A stretch of DNA of 64,000 bases from Niveispirillum sp943371025 (GTDB lineage: Bacteria; Pseudomonadota; Alphaproteobacteria; Azospirillales; Azospirillaceae), in the NCBI GenBank assembly GCA_943371025.1, contig CALRTC020000002.1:1-64000 (forward strand), read 5' to 3'. Below are positions 23,609-31,529 of the stretch, piece by piece. Position numbers and translations under genes: made by a program. The notes under the pieces are model-generated. The model worked only from the letters and a program-made list of their open reading frames with translations. It was not told the DNA's origin and searched no databases. The number at the start of each line of letters is the position of its first letter. Within the stretch, counting starts at the first letter, position 1.

Positions 23609-25174
23609 TCACTCCACCGTCAGCACCGTGACCGAATGCGCGGGCAGGGTGGCCGACAGGGTACCGCCCGACAGCTTGGCGCCATTGAACGAAACCGGCT
23701 TGACCGTGTCGGGCTGGTCGAAGCTGTTATGGCTGTTCAGTGCCGGTGCCGTCAGGATGCGGCCCGACACCCGCTTTGCCTTCACCCCATCCAGGCGGAT
23801 GTCGGCCGGCAGCGCCCGGTCGGGATGGACATTGACCAGGGCCACCAGCAGCTTGCCATCCTTGGTCCTGGCCGCCGACACGCTGACCCCCGGCACGCGC
23901 CGGTCGCCCTGCACGTAATCGGGTGCCAGCACGGCGACGGGGAAGGACGTCGCCCCCTGGAAGCCCTGATACATGTCGAAGACATGATATGTCGGGGTCA
24001 GGATCATCTTCGGACCCTGGGTCAGGATCATGGCCTGCAGCACATTGACCATCTGGGCGATGTTGGCCATGCGCACGCGGTCGGCATGGTGGTGGAAGAT
24101 GTTCAGGTTGATGGCGGCCGTTACGGCATCGCGCAGGGTATTCTGCTGTTCCAGGAATCCCGGATTGGTGCCCGGTTCCGGATCGTGCCAGTTGCCCCAT
24201 TCATCCACGGCCAGGGCCACGCGCTTCTGCGGATCATACTTGTTCATCACCGCAGCATGGCGGGTGATCAGATCATCCATCTTGTAGGCGCCGACCAGGC
24301 TGGCGAACCATTCCGGTTCCCCGAACTGGGTGGCCGATCCCTTCTTCTCCCAGGTGCCGGCCGGGATCATGTAGGCCGAGGTGACGTCGTAGAAATGCAG
24401 GCTGTAGGCGTCGATCATGTCGCCTGCCCCGGACATCACGGCTTCGGTCCATTTCACGTCGCCGGCATTGGCGCCGCTGGCCAGGATCTTGGTCGGCTGG
24501 CCCGGGGCCGGCTTCACGAAGGTGCGGATCTGGCGCAATTGGTCTGTGTAATATTCGGGCCGCATATTGCCGCCGCAGCCCCAGGTCTCGTTTCCGATGG
24601 CAAACCAGTCCAGCGTCCAGGGCTTGTCCCGGCCATTGGTCCGGCGCATCTGGGCGAGCGTGGAGCGGGTGGTGCCGGTCATGTATTCGACCCATTCCGC
24701 CATCTCGCGCGCGGAGCCCGTGCCGATATTGCCGTTCACATAGGTCTTGGCGCCCACCAGCTCGCTGAACTCCATGAATTCATGGGTGCCGAATTCGTTG
24801 GTCTCATTCACCCCGCCCCAACTGGTATTGACCGTCACCGCGCGCTGGTCGCGCGGGCCGATGCCGTCACGCCACTTATATTCATCGGCGAAACAGCCGC
24901 CGGGCCAGCGGATCAGCGGCACATGGATGGCCTTCAGGGCGTTCAGCACATCGGTGCGATAGCCCTTCACATTGGGGATGGGGGACCCTTCACCGACCCA
25001 GATCCCTTCATAGATCAGCCTTCCCAGATGTTCGGCGAACTGGCCCTGGATCTCCGGCGCGATCACGGCCCCCGGCCGGTCCGCGCCCACGGTGACGACG
25101 GCGTCCTGTGCCGCTGCCGGTGCGGCGGTCAACAGGCCCAGGCAGATCAGCAGGTGGCGAAAATGTCCCTTCAT
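23609..25174 (-). CDS. GH51 alpha-L-arabinofuranosidase, secreted
   Basis: 521 residues. The signal peptide (MKGHFRHLLICLGLLTAAPA, cut near AAA/Q) directs it to the periplasm. The TIM barrel carries the GH51 acid/base E196 (AIGNETWGCGG) and nucleophile E325 (AVDEWGNWH); IRWPGGCFADEYKWRDGIGP is the family hallmark. A C-terminal beta domain follows. It removes arabinofuranosyl side chains from hemicellulose or arabinan. ATG 25174 has GGGGGAG nine bases upstream; the open frame continuing to 26881 is antisense to the neighbouring gene. Most bacterial GH51 enzymes are cytoplasmic, so export is somewhat unusual. Confidence 0.92.
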   Translation of the reverse strand: MKGHFRHLLICLGLLTAAPAAAQDAVVTVGADRPGAVIAPEIQGQFAEHLGRLIYEGIWVGEGSPIPNVKGYRTDVLNALKAIHVPLIRWPGGCFADEYKWRDGIGPRDQRAVTVNTSWGGVNETNEFGTHEFMEFSELVGAKTYVNGNIGTGSAREMAEWVEYMTGTTRSTLAQMRRTNGRDKPWTLDWFAIGNETWGCGGNMRPEYYTDQLRQIRTFVKPAPGQPTKILASGANAGDVKWTEAVMSGAGDMIDAYSLHFYDVTSAYMIPAGTWEKKGSATQFGEPEWFASLVGAYKMDDLITRHAAVMNKYDPQKRVALAVDEWGNWHDPEPGTNPGFLEQQNTLRDAVTAAINLNIFHHHADRVRMANIAQMVNVLQAMILTQGPKMILTPTYHVFDMYQGFQGATSFPVAVLAPDYVQGDRRVPGVSVSAARTKDGKLLVALVNVHPDRALPADIRLDGVKAKRVSGRILTAPALNSHNSFDQPDTVKPVSFNGAKLSGGTLSATLPAHSVTVLTVE

Positions 25175-25260
25175 ACGCGCGCACTCCCCCATTTTGTGAC
25201 CGGAAACGGTTGGGTCAGGAAATATCCGGCCGGTGGCCGAACCATACTTGGCATCGCCGC

Positions 25261-25284
25261 AATATTGTAGGAGTATACGATATT
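25261..25284. promoter_or_regulatory. Candidate operator in the divergent arabinofuranosidase promoter
   Basis: AATATTGTA (25261-25269) and TACGATATT (25276-25284) form a 9-bp dyad with one mismatch and a 6-bp spacer, in a low-GC patch between the two divergent glycosidase-type genes. Shape fits a GntR- or LacI-type repressor, but no regulator gene is adjacent. Confidence 0.5.
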
Positions 25285-25345
25285 CTTTTTGGAGGGAAGG
25301 CCCCCAGGCCCCACCCGCCTGAAACGACGAACAGGAGGATATGCA

Positions 25346-27109
25346 GTGGTTCCCGCCCTTTCCCGGCGTGGCTTCGTCGCCGGCACCGCCGCCGGCGTGG
25401 CGCTGGCCGTGCCCGCCGCCGCGACCCTGGCCCAGACGGTCGCGTCCGCCGATCTGGTGCCCCTGACCTCGCGCACGGGCGTCTACACCCCGCCGCGCGG
25501 CGATGCCGTGATGCAGTTCAGCTTCGATTTTCCCGAAGCGTCGGTGAAGGTGGGGCCGCTGCTGGTGGGTTTCCGCGTCCTGACGTTCGAGAATACCTAC
25601 GCCATCGACCCGGCCGCGACCCAGGTGCTGCGCGACGGGGACAAGGTGCGGCTGGTCTGTTCGGGCCTGCTGGGCGCCGGCGGTCAGGAAAAGGCCGCGG
25701 GCACCCTGTCGGCGGAATTCAGCGTCGGTGCCGATGGCGTTGTGCAATGGCGGGCCACGGCCACCGCCCCGCAGAAGGTGAAGGCCATCACCAGCATCGT
25801 GCGCGGCCTGCCGCGTGGCGAACTGTCCATCTCCTGCGGGGCGTTCAGCGATCCCAAGGATGATGAGAAGCTGTACGAATATCCCCAGCTTTTCGGCGGC
25901 ATGAGCACGCCGTTCGCCATGCTGAAGGCGGCCGACGGCCAGTTGTATGAACTGTCGGCGCGTCAGCAGACGGTGCTGCCCGCCCGCTTCTTCTTCCAGC
26001 CGGGGTCCGATGGCTACCGGGTGGAACTGGTGCATGAGGCGCCGGGTTGGGACCGGCAGGAAAGCGTGACCACGGCCCTGTGGCGGGTGGGACCAGCCGC
26101 CAGTTACGCGGCGGCGGCCGGCGCACATTTCGCGCATCTGGAAAAGACCTATTCCATCCCACCCTTCGCCAGCCGGGCGGATGCGCCGCGCTGGATGCAG
26201 GATGTGGATCTGGTCCTGTCCATTCATGGGGCGCACTGGACGGGGTATATCTTCAACGATTACCGCCGCATGCTGGATATCCTGATGTGGGCGGCCAAGC
26301 GCATCGACCCCAAGCGGGTGATGGTGTTCCTGCCGGCCTGGGACGGGCGCTATTACTGGAACTATCCGCTGTATCAGCCCGATCCGCGCATGGGCGGGGC
26401 CGCCGGGTTCCAGAAGCTGGTCACATCGGCGCAGAAGCTGGGCTATCGCATGGTGCCCATGTTCGGCACCAATTCCGCCAATGCCACGTTGGCCGAATTC
26501 AAGCAGTTCGCCGATGCCACCACAGAACATGTAGACGGTGACCATTTCGACCTGAACTGGGTCGACTGGGACAATGACCGGGCCAATGATGGCTGGATGC
26601 CCTTCATGAATCTGGGCGTGGAAAGCTGGCGCAAATTCCTGACCGAACGCATCTCCGCCACGGTGAAGCAGTTCGGCGTCGACGGCTATTTCCTGGATAT
26701 TGCCGGCGGCTGGGCCAACAACCAGAAGGCCGACATGAATGTCGGGACAAGGATGATGGTGGAGGAACTGCGCCGCCGCCATCCCGGCATCCCGCCCGTG
26801 GGCGAGATGCTGTATGACGCGCAGATGGCCTATATCCCCCTGTCGCAGGTGACACGCTATGCGCTGCACCCGGCCGGCCATGACCGCTATGTCCGCTCAT
26901 ATGAGCATCTGAGCCGGCCGGCCCCCGGACGCGGCAGCACCGGCGTGCATGAGGCCGGCTTCGGCCATTACAAGCCGGAGATTGCCGCCGATCAGCGCGC
27001 CATCCCCACCATCACCATCGTCGATGACACGTTCGACAAGGAACAGGCGACGATGGAAAGCTACATCGCCCAGGCCAAGGCCTGGGGCGATCGTCGGCGC
27101 AAGGGATAG
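25346..27109 (+). CDS. Tat-exported glycosidase-like protein of unknown specificity
   Basis: 587 residues. GTG 25346 has a textbook AGGAGG eight bases upstream and opens a twin-arginine signal (LSRRGFVAGTAAGVALAVPA). An N-terminal beta-rich domain (about 30-270) precedes a TIM-barrel-like region: VFLPAWDGRYYWNYP, GYRMVPMFGTN, FDLNWVDWDND, GVDGYFLDIAGGW, PPVGEMLYDAQM. The aspartate of FLDIAGG and the glutamate of VGEMLYD are placed like barrel catalytic acids. I cannot assign a CAZy family; DUF6259-type or GH36-related barrels are possible. Divergent partner of the GH51 enzyme with a shared candidate operator, so a role in plant polysaccharide use is inferred. Confidence 0.7.
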   Translation: MVPALSRRGFVAGTAAGVALAVPAAATLAQTVASADLVPLTSRTGVYTPPRGDAVMQFSFDFPEASVKVGPLLVGFRVLTFENTYAIDPAATQVLRDGDKVRLVCSGLLGAGGQEKAAGTLSAEFSVGADGVVQWRATATAPQKVKAITSIVRGLPRGELSISCGAFSDPKDDEKLYEYPQLFGGMSTPFAMLKAADGQLYELSARQQTVLPARFFFQPGSDGYRVELVHEAPGWDRQESVTTALWRVGPAASYAAAAGAHFAHLEKTYSIPPFASRADAPRWMQDVDLVLSIHGAHWTGYIFNDYRRMLDILMWAAKRIDPKRVMVFLPAWDGRYYWNYPLYQPDPRMGGAAGFQKLVTSAQKLGYRMVPMFGTNSANATLAEFKQFADATTEHVDGDHFDLNWVDWDNDRANDGWMPFMNLGVESWRKFLTERISATVKQFGVDGYFLDIAGGWANNQKADMNVGTRMMVEELRRRHPGIPPVGEMLYDAQMAYIPLSQVTRYALHPAGHDRYVRSYEHLSRPAPGRGSTGVHEAGFGHYKPEIAADQRAIPTITIVDDTFDKEQATMESYIAQAKAWGDRRRKG

Positions 27110-27133
27110 CGATCGACCGCAACCGGGCCGTCG

Positions 27134-27175
27134 CCCTTCCCCATCCGTCTGCGTCCGCGTCCGGGTGGGGAAGGG
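27134..27175. terminator. Hairpin between convergent genes
   Basis: CCCTTCCCCA (27134-27143) pairs with TGGGGAAGGG (27166-27175). It lacks a clear T-run but sits between the convergent glycosidase-like gene and phaC. Confidence 0.5.
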
Positions 27176-27186
27176 TGGCGTCCGTC

Positions 27187-29010
27187 CTACTTCAGATGCA
27201 CATACCGCCCCGGTGCCGGTTCCAGCGGGGGCAGGCCCGCCTTGGCGTTGCCCATGGCGGGCGGCGGGACCGGCGCACCGGAATGCCGGTCCAGCCAGTC
27301 CACCCAGGACAGCCACCAGGAACCGGGACGCGGTTCATTGGCCGTGAACCAGCCTTCGGCATCCGTGAACGGCTCGTCGATGCCGATGGTGGCGATGCGG
27401 TGGCGGCGGTGGGGATGGTCGGCCTGGCTGACGATGCCGGCATTATGGCCGCCATTGGTCAGGCAGAAGGTCATCTCCGTATCCAGCAGCAGGCGCACGC
27501 GATAGACCGACCGCCAGGGGGCGACATGGTCCGTTTCCGTGCCCACGGCGAAGACGGGCACACGGATGTCCGACATGGCGACGGGCCGGCCTTCCACGCG
27601 ATAGCGGCCGGCCGCCAGTTCATTATGCTGGAACAGGCGGCGCAGATATTCGGAATGCATGCGGTAGGGCATGCGGGTGGGATCGGCGTTCCAGGCCATC
27701 AGGTCGGACATGGCCTCGCGCTGGCCCATCAGATATTCGCGCACCATGCGCGACCAGATCAGGTCGTTGGAGCGCAGCAGCTGGAAAGCGCCGGCCATCT
27801 GGGTCGTGTCCAGAAAGCCCTGGCTCCACATCCCGTCCTCCAGAAAGCTCAGCTGGCTTTCATCGATGAACAGGGTCAGTTCACCTGCCTCGGTGAAATC
27901 GGTCTGGGCGGCCAGCAGGGTCAGGCTGGCCAGCCGGTCTTCGCCATCGCGCGCCAGCGTGGCGGCGGCGATGGACAGCAGGGTGCCGCCCAGGCAATAG
28001 CCGACCGCATGCGCCTTGGCCCCCGGCACGATGGCGCCCACGGCGCGCAGCGCGTCCATGATGCCCAGGCGCTGGTAATCCTCCATCGACAGGTCGCGGT
28101 CTTCGGCGTCCGGGTTCTTCCAGGAGATGCAGAAGACCGTGTAGCCGCGTGAGACCAGATAACGGACCATGGAATTGTGCGGCGACAGGTCCAGGATATA
28201 ATATTTCATGATCCAGGCGGGCACGATCAGCACCGGCTCGGGCTTCACCTCCCCCGTCGTCGGCGCATACTGGATCAGTTCGATCAGCCGGTTGCGGAAG
28301 ACGACGCGGCCCGGCGTGATGGCGACATCCTCGCCAACCTTGAAATCCTCCACCCCCGCCGGGCCGCGGCCGCCCGTCTGGCGGCGCATGTCCTCCATCC
28401 AGTTGCGCCAGCCGCGCACCAGATTGGCGCCGGATTCGCTGACCGTCTGGCGCAGCAGTTCGGGATTGGTGAACAGGAAATTGGTGGGCGACACCATGTC
28501 CAGCAACTGGCGGGCGACGAAGGTCACCGCCTTTTCATGCCCCTGTTCCACGCCGCGCACGCCGGTGGTGGCGTTGTGCCACCATTGCTGCTGCAACAGG
28601 AACGCCTGATGGATCATGTTGAACGGCGGCAGACGCCAATCCGCGTGGTCGAACCGGTGATCCTGGGGCAATGGTTCGATGCAGCGGGGCGCGTCAGGCT
28701 GGTTGCCGCAGGTGGCGGCATATTCGGCCATGCGCGCCGTCTTGCGCAGGGCCTTGTTCACCAGTTCCACCTGCTTGCCAGGGGCAGCCGACAGATGGAT
28801 GGCCCAGTCGGCCCAGGCCAGCGCCAGGGCCGCCGGCGACACCGATCCCGTCACCCGGCCCATGGCGGCATGGACCAGCCGGTCCAGGATGGACAGGGTT
28901 GCCGACACCTGCGGCAGCGCCTCCGCCTCTTCCGAAAAGGTGAACGGTGCCGGCGGAGGGGGTGGAACCGGGGCGGGCAGGGTCTTGGGCAGGGTGACGA
29001 TATCGGGCAT
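27187..29010 (-). CDS. phaC: Class I poly(3-hydroxyalkanoate) synthase PhaC
   Basis: 607 residues. It polymerises 3-hydroxyacyl-CoA into storage polyester at the granule surface. An N-terminal domain (about 1-200) precedes an alpha/beta-hydrolase core with the lipase-like box GYCLGG (nucleophile about C339), catalytic aspartate in GTETDHVAPW and histidine in NGGHNAG. Start ATG 29010 has GGGAGA upstream; earlier in-frame starts at 29034 and 29082 are less well supported. Residues 8-25 are proline-rich. It lies alone, 32 kb from phaB and phaA; no phasin or depolymerase is adjacent. Confidence 0.93.
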   Translation of the reverse strand: MPDIVTLPKTLPAPVPPPPPAPFTFSEEAEALPQVSATLSILDRLVHAAMGRVTGSVSPAALALAWADWAIHLSAAPGKQVELVNKALRKTARMAEYAATCGNQPDAPRCIEPLPQDHRFDHADWRLPPFNMIHQAFLLQQQWWHNATTGVRGVEQGHEKAVTFVARQLLDMVSPTNFLFTNPELLRQTVSESGANLVRGWRNWMEDMRRQTGGRGPAGVEDFKVGEDVAITPGRVVFRNRLIELIQYAPTTGEVKPEPVLIVPAWIMKYYILDLSPHNSMVRYLVSRGYTVFCISWKNPDAEDRDLSMEDYQRLGIMDALRAVGAIVPGAKAHAVGYCLGGTLLSIAAATLARDGEDRLASLTLLAAQTDFTEAGELTLFIDESQLSFLEDGMWSQGFLDTTQMAGAFQLLRSNDLIWSRMVREYLMGQREAMSDLMAWNADPTRMPYRMHSEYLRRLFQHNELAAGRYRVEGRPVAMSDIRVPVFAVGTETDHVAPWRSVYRVRLLLDTEMTFCLTNGGHNAGIVSQADHPHRRHRIATIGIDEPFTDAEGWFTANEPRPGSWWLSWVDWLDRHSGAPVPPPAMGNAKAGLPPLEPAPGRYVHLK

Positions 29011-29186
29011 CAGGGGTCTCCCGGATTGCTGCATTGCGGCAGTGTGCCCAGGAAATCGTGACGGCACCATGACGTGCGTCAAGGGTGCGGTGCAAAATGG
29101 CTTAATTCAGAAGCTGTATTGTGGACTAATTAGACCATTTTCAATATATTAGTGTCTGCATCGTGCCCTCTTCAGGCGTTCGGAAC

Positions 29187-29651
29187 ATGGATGTCAAAAC
29201 CTTTATCGTGTGGATGACGGCACTGGTTATGATCGCCATCAACATCACGATATTCGTTTCCGTTAATCCCAAGGGAGGCGAGGTGGCGCATCCCTGGACC
29301 TATGCGGAGTTCATTTCGGTATCGCTAACGGCGGTCACTGTTGTCCTGGCGGCACTGGCACTGGGTGTCGGCATCCTGGCGATATGGGGCTTCAAGCAGA
29401 TCGAAGACAGGGCCAAGGAGTCGGCGGCCGTGCAGGCTGGCGATGTTGCCAGCAAGCGCATAGAATCCTATCTACAGAGTGAAGAGTTCCAGGTCCTGGC
29501 CAAATCGGCCCTGCGGCAGTTGGAAGCCGAAAAGGCTGTTCAGGCTGTCACGGGGGACGCGAACGGCAGCGGACGGAGAGACGGAAATGCCAGAACAGAT
29601 AGCGATATTCCGCCACGCCCCAGACCTGCCGGTGGCGGGGGGAGCGATTGA
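29187..29651 (+). CDS. Two-helix membrane protein of unknown function
   Basis: 154 residues from ATG 29187 (GTG 29163 is an alternative). Two membrane helices (about 5-25 and 38-62: FIVWMTALVMIAINITIFV and AVTVVLAALALGVGILAIW) are followed by a charged helical cytoplasmic tail (KQIEDRAKESAAVQAGDVAS...) and a low-complexity Pro/Gly end. I do not recognise a family. Its last 65 bp overlap the start of the ImmA-type peptidase gene in another frame, so the two are likely expressed together. The 175 bp upstream are markedly AT-rich, with ACTAAT and TATTAGT motifs, and contain its probable promoter; this may mark acquired DNA. Confidence 0.65.
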   Translation: MDVKTFIVWMTALVMIAINITIFVSVNPKGGEVAHPWTYAEFISVSLTAVTVVLAALALGVGILAIWGFKQIEDRAKESAAVQAGDVASKRIESYLQSEEFQVLAKSALRQLEAEKAVQAVTGDANGSGRRDGNARTDSDIPPRPRPAGGGGSD

Positions 29652-30129
29652 GCGGTCGCGGGCCGACAGGATCATTGCCCAACGTCAGGTGACATGTCCA
29701 GTCGATGTCGTCGCCATCGCCCGGGACATGGGGGTGGCTGTCTATGCCGACCAACTGGGACCGGCCGTGTCCGGCCTGATCCGACGCGATCCTGAAGGGG
29801 GGGAGTCCGGGTACCTGATCCTGGTCAATCAGGATCATCCGGCCAATCGCCAGCGCTTCACGGTCGCCCACGAGATTGCCCATTTCGTCCTGCATTGCGG
29901 CGGGGCGCAGAGGGAAATCCGGGATGACCAGTTCTACCGCGCCCTATCGGGTCCGCTGGAACGGGAGGCGAATGAGATGGCGGCCGACATTCTGATGCCG
30001 TGGCACCTGATCAACGGTTTGCAGGAACGGGGCATCACCGACTTGGTGGAGCTGGCGCGTGAACTGCGTGTATCGCGGCAGGCCCTGGCCATCCGCCTGG
30101 GCCTGCCGTTTGATCAGGACTGGTCGTAG
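29587..30129 (+). CDS. ImmA/IrrE-family zinc metallopeptidase
   Basis: 180 residues. Zinc motif H95-E96-I-A-H99 in RFTVAHEIAHFVLHC and the downstream EREANEMAADILMP supplying the third ligand are the ImmA/IrrE signature. ImmA-type enzymes cleave repressors to induce mobile elements or stress genes; many form pairs with HTH proteins. Here there is no HTH partner; instead a membrane protein precedes and overlaps it. ATG 29587 follows GGAGAGACGGAA. The C-terminal LVELARELRVSRQALAIRLG resembles an HTH-like helix pair often found at the end of this family. Confidence 0.88.
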   Translation: MPEQIAIFRHAPDLPVAGGAIERSRADRIIAQRQVTCPVDVVAIARDMGVAVYADQLGPAVSGLIRRDPEGGESGYLILVNQDHPANRQRFTVAHEIAHFVLHCGGAQREIRDDQFYRALSGPLEREANEMAADILMPWHLINGLQERGITDLVELARELRVSRQALAIRLGLPFDQDWS

Positions 30130-30135
30130 GCCCCC

Positions 30136-31479
30136 TTACCGCGGGGACCAGCCGCCGGCGGGGACGGCGGCCAGGGCCGGGATGGCGGCGACCACGTCGG
30201 CCCAGGATATGTATTTGAAATTGGTGGCCTTGGGCTCGCCCGACAGACCGTTCAGATCGTCATTATAGCCGTCCTGCACCATCAGCAGCCCCTGCGGAAA
30301 GCCGGGCAGGGGGATGGAGATCAGTTCGGCGCCGTCGCATTCCTGGCCGGCATCGATGGGGCCGTTGGCGGTCAGGCGGAAGCTGCCGATATAGCGGTTC
30401 TGGCCGCCGCGTTCGAAAATGGCGAAACTGTCATCCAGGCCGCCATTGTCGGACTGTTTGCCATCATCGCCATGGGCGTCGCCCTGGCTGGAGGCGATCA
30501 GGAAGCCGGTGCCGTCGGCCCCGCGATAGAGCGCCAGCCCTTCGACATCGCGGGCGATCCGGCTGTCCTGGTTGTTGAAGGGGCTTTTCACCGATCCCCG
30601 CGTTTCATAGAAGGGCTGGTCGTCGGCCTTGCCCGTGCGCAGGTTCACGCGCCACAGGCCCACATCCTCCTGCCCCGCGAACAGGATACCGGCCTCTTCA
30701 TCCACCACCAGCCCTTCGAACTGCGGCTGCCAGTCCTGTTCGGGGTCATCCTCACTCTCCACCCGCAGATCCTGGCCCTTGTGACTGGTGGGGAAGTCCC
30801 AGTGGCGGGTGCGTTCATGGCCCACGGTGCCATCGGCGCGCACCACCAGCCGTTCTTCGGCCAGGCGTGCTGCCTTGCGCTGGGCGACGACGGCCCGCAC
30901 CTCCCCCGTCACCTTGTCCTGCCACAGGGTCAGGCCATAGGCGCTGATCTGGTCGTCGACGGGATTGGCGATCTCTTCCTTGCCGTCGGGCGACAGGCGG
31001 GTGGGGAAGACCTGGGGCTGGGCCGGGTCGGTAATGTCGGTCAGGGGGGCGTCGACATTGCTGGCGTCGATGGCCCAGACCATCAGCCGGTCGCGCCCCC
31101 GGTCGCTGGCCACCGCAATGTCGAGGGTGGAGCCATCGGGACGTTTCAGCCCATAGGCCACGTCGACATTGTTGTAACGCCCGTCGGGCACGGCATCGAT
31201 GCGCTGCACCAGCCGGCCCGACAGGTCATAGACGCGCAGGCCCGCGCCCTTGGCCACCGTGATCACCAGGCTTTTGCCCGGATCGGACGGGTGCAGCCAG
31301 AAGGCGGGATCGTCGGCGTCGCCCTTCACCCCCCCGCCGGGTCCATTGTCGGGCAGGCCGGGGGCCGTTTCCGCCACCGGCTTGACCAGCGGCAGGGCGG
31401 CGGCGACCGGCGCGGCCGGTTCCTTGCCACAGGCGGTGAGCAGCAGCAGGGCGGCGGCGAGGGGGATCAGGCGGCGCAT
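30136..31479 (-). CDS. Beta-propeller phytase, lipoprotein
   Basis: 447 residues. Lipobox LLLLTAC puts the mature N-terminus at C17, giving a membrane-anchored periplasmic or outer-membrane lipoprotein. The calcium-dependent phytase signature DADDPAFWLHP opens a six-bladed propeller; further family motifs are RYNNVDVAYG, ANPVDDQISAYGL, FEGLVVDEEAGILF and DVEGLALYRG. It releases phosphate from inositol hexakisphosphate. It follows the STN-type TonB receptor by 50 bp on the same strand and probably shares its mRNA; receptor-plus-phytase pairs are common in alphaproteobacteria. Confidence 0.92.
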   Translation of the reverse strand: MRRLIPLAAALLLLTACGKEPAAPVAAALPLVKPVAETAPGLPDNGPGGGVKGDADDPAFWLHPSDPGKSLVITVAKGAGLRVYDLSGRLVQRIDAVPDGRYNNVDVAYGLKRPDGSTLDIAVASDRGRDRLMVWAIDASNVDAPLTDITDPAQPQVFPTRLSPDGKEEIANPVDDQISAYGLTLWQDKVTGEVRAVVAQRKAARLAEERLVVRADGTVGHERTRHWDFPTSHKGQDLRVESEDDPEQDWQPQFEGLVVDEEAGILFAGQEDVGLWRVNLRTGKADDQPFYETRGSVKSPFNNQDSRIARDVEGLALYRGADGTGFLIASSQGDAHGDDGKQSDNGGLDDSFAIFERGGQNRYIGSFRLTANGPIDAGQECDGAELISIPLPGFPQGLLMVQDGYNDDLNGLSGEPKATNFKYISWADVVAAIPALAAVPAGGWSPR

Positions 31480-31529
31480 GGGGGCTCCGAAATGGCAGGG
31501 GGGGGCTGGACAGGGGAGAGGGTCGGGTA

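Noticed and set aside
25175..26881. N-terminal extension of the arabinofuranosidase frame to 1090 codons
   Set aside because: The extension is antisense to the glycosidase-like gene, and a good ribosome site plus signal peptide fix the start at 25174.
27187..29010. Reading the PHA synthase cysteine box as a lipase
   Set aside because: The nucleophile is cysteine (GYCLGG) and the long N-terminal domain is specific to class I PHA synthases.
29187..30129. Calling the membrane protein/ImmA pair a toxin-antitoxin system or an integrative-element switch
   Set aside because: No HTH antitoxin, integrase or attachment-site repeats are visible nearby; reported only as an unusual pair.
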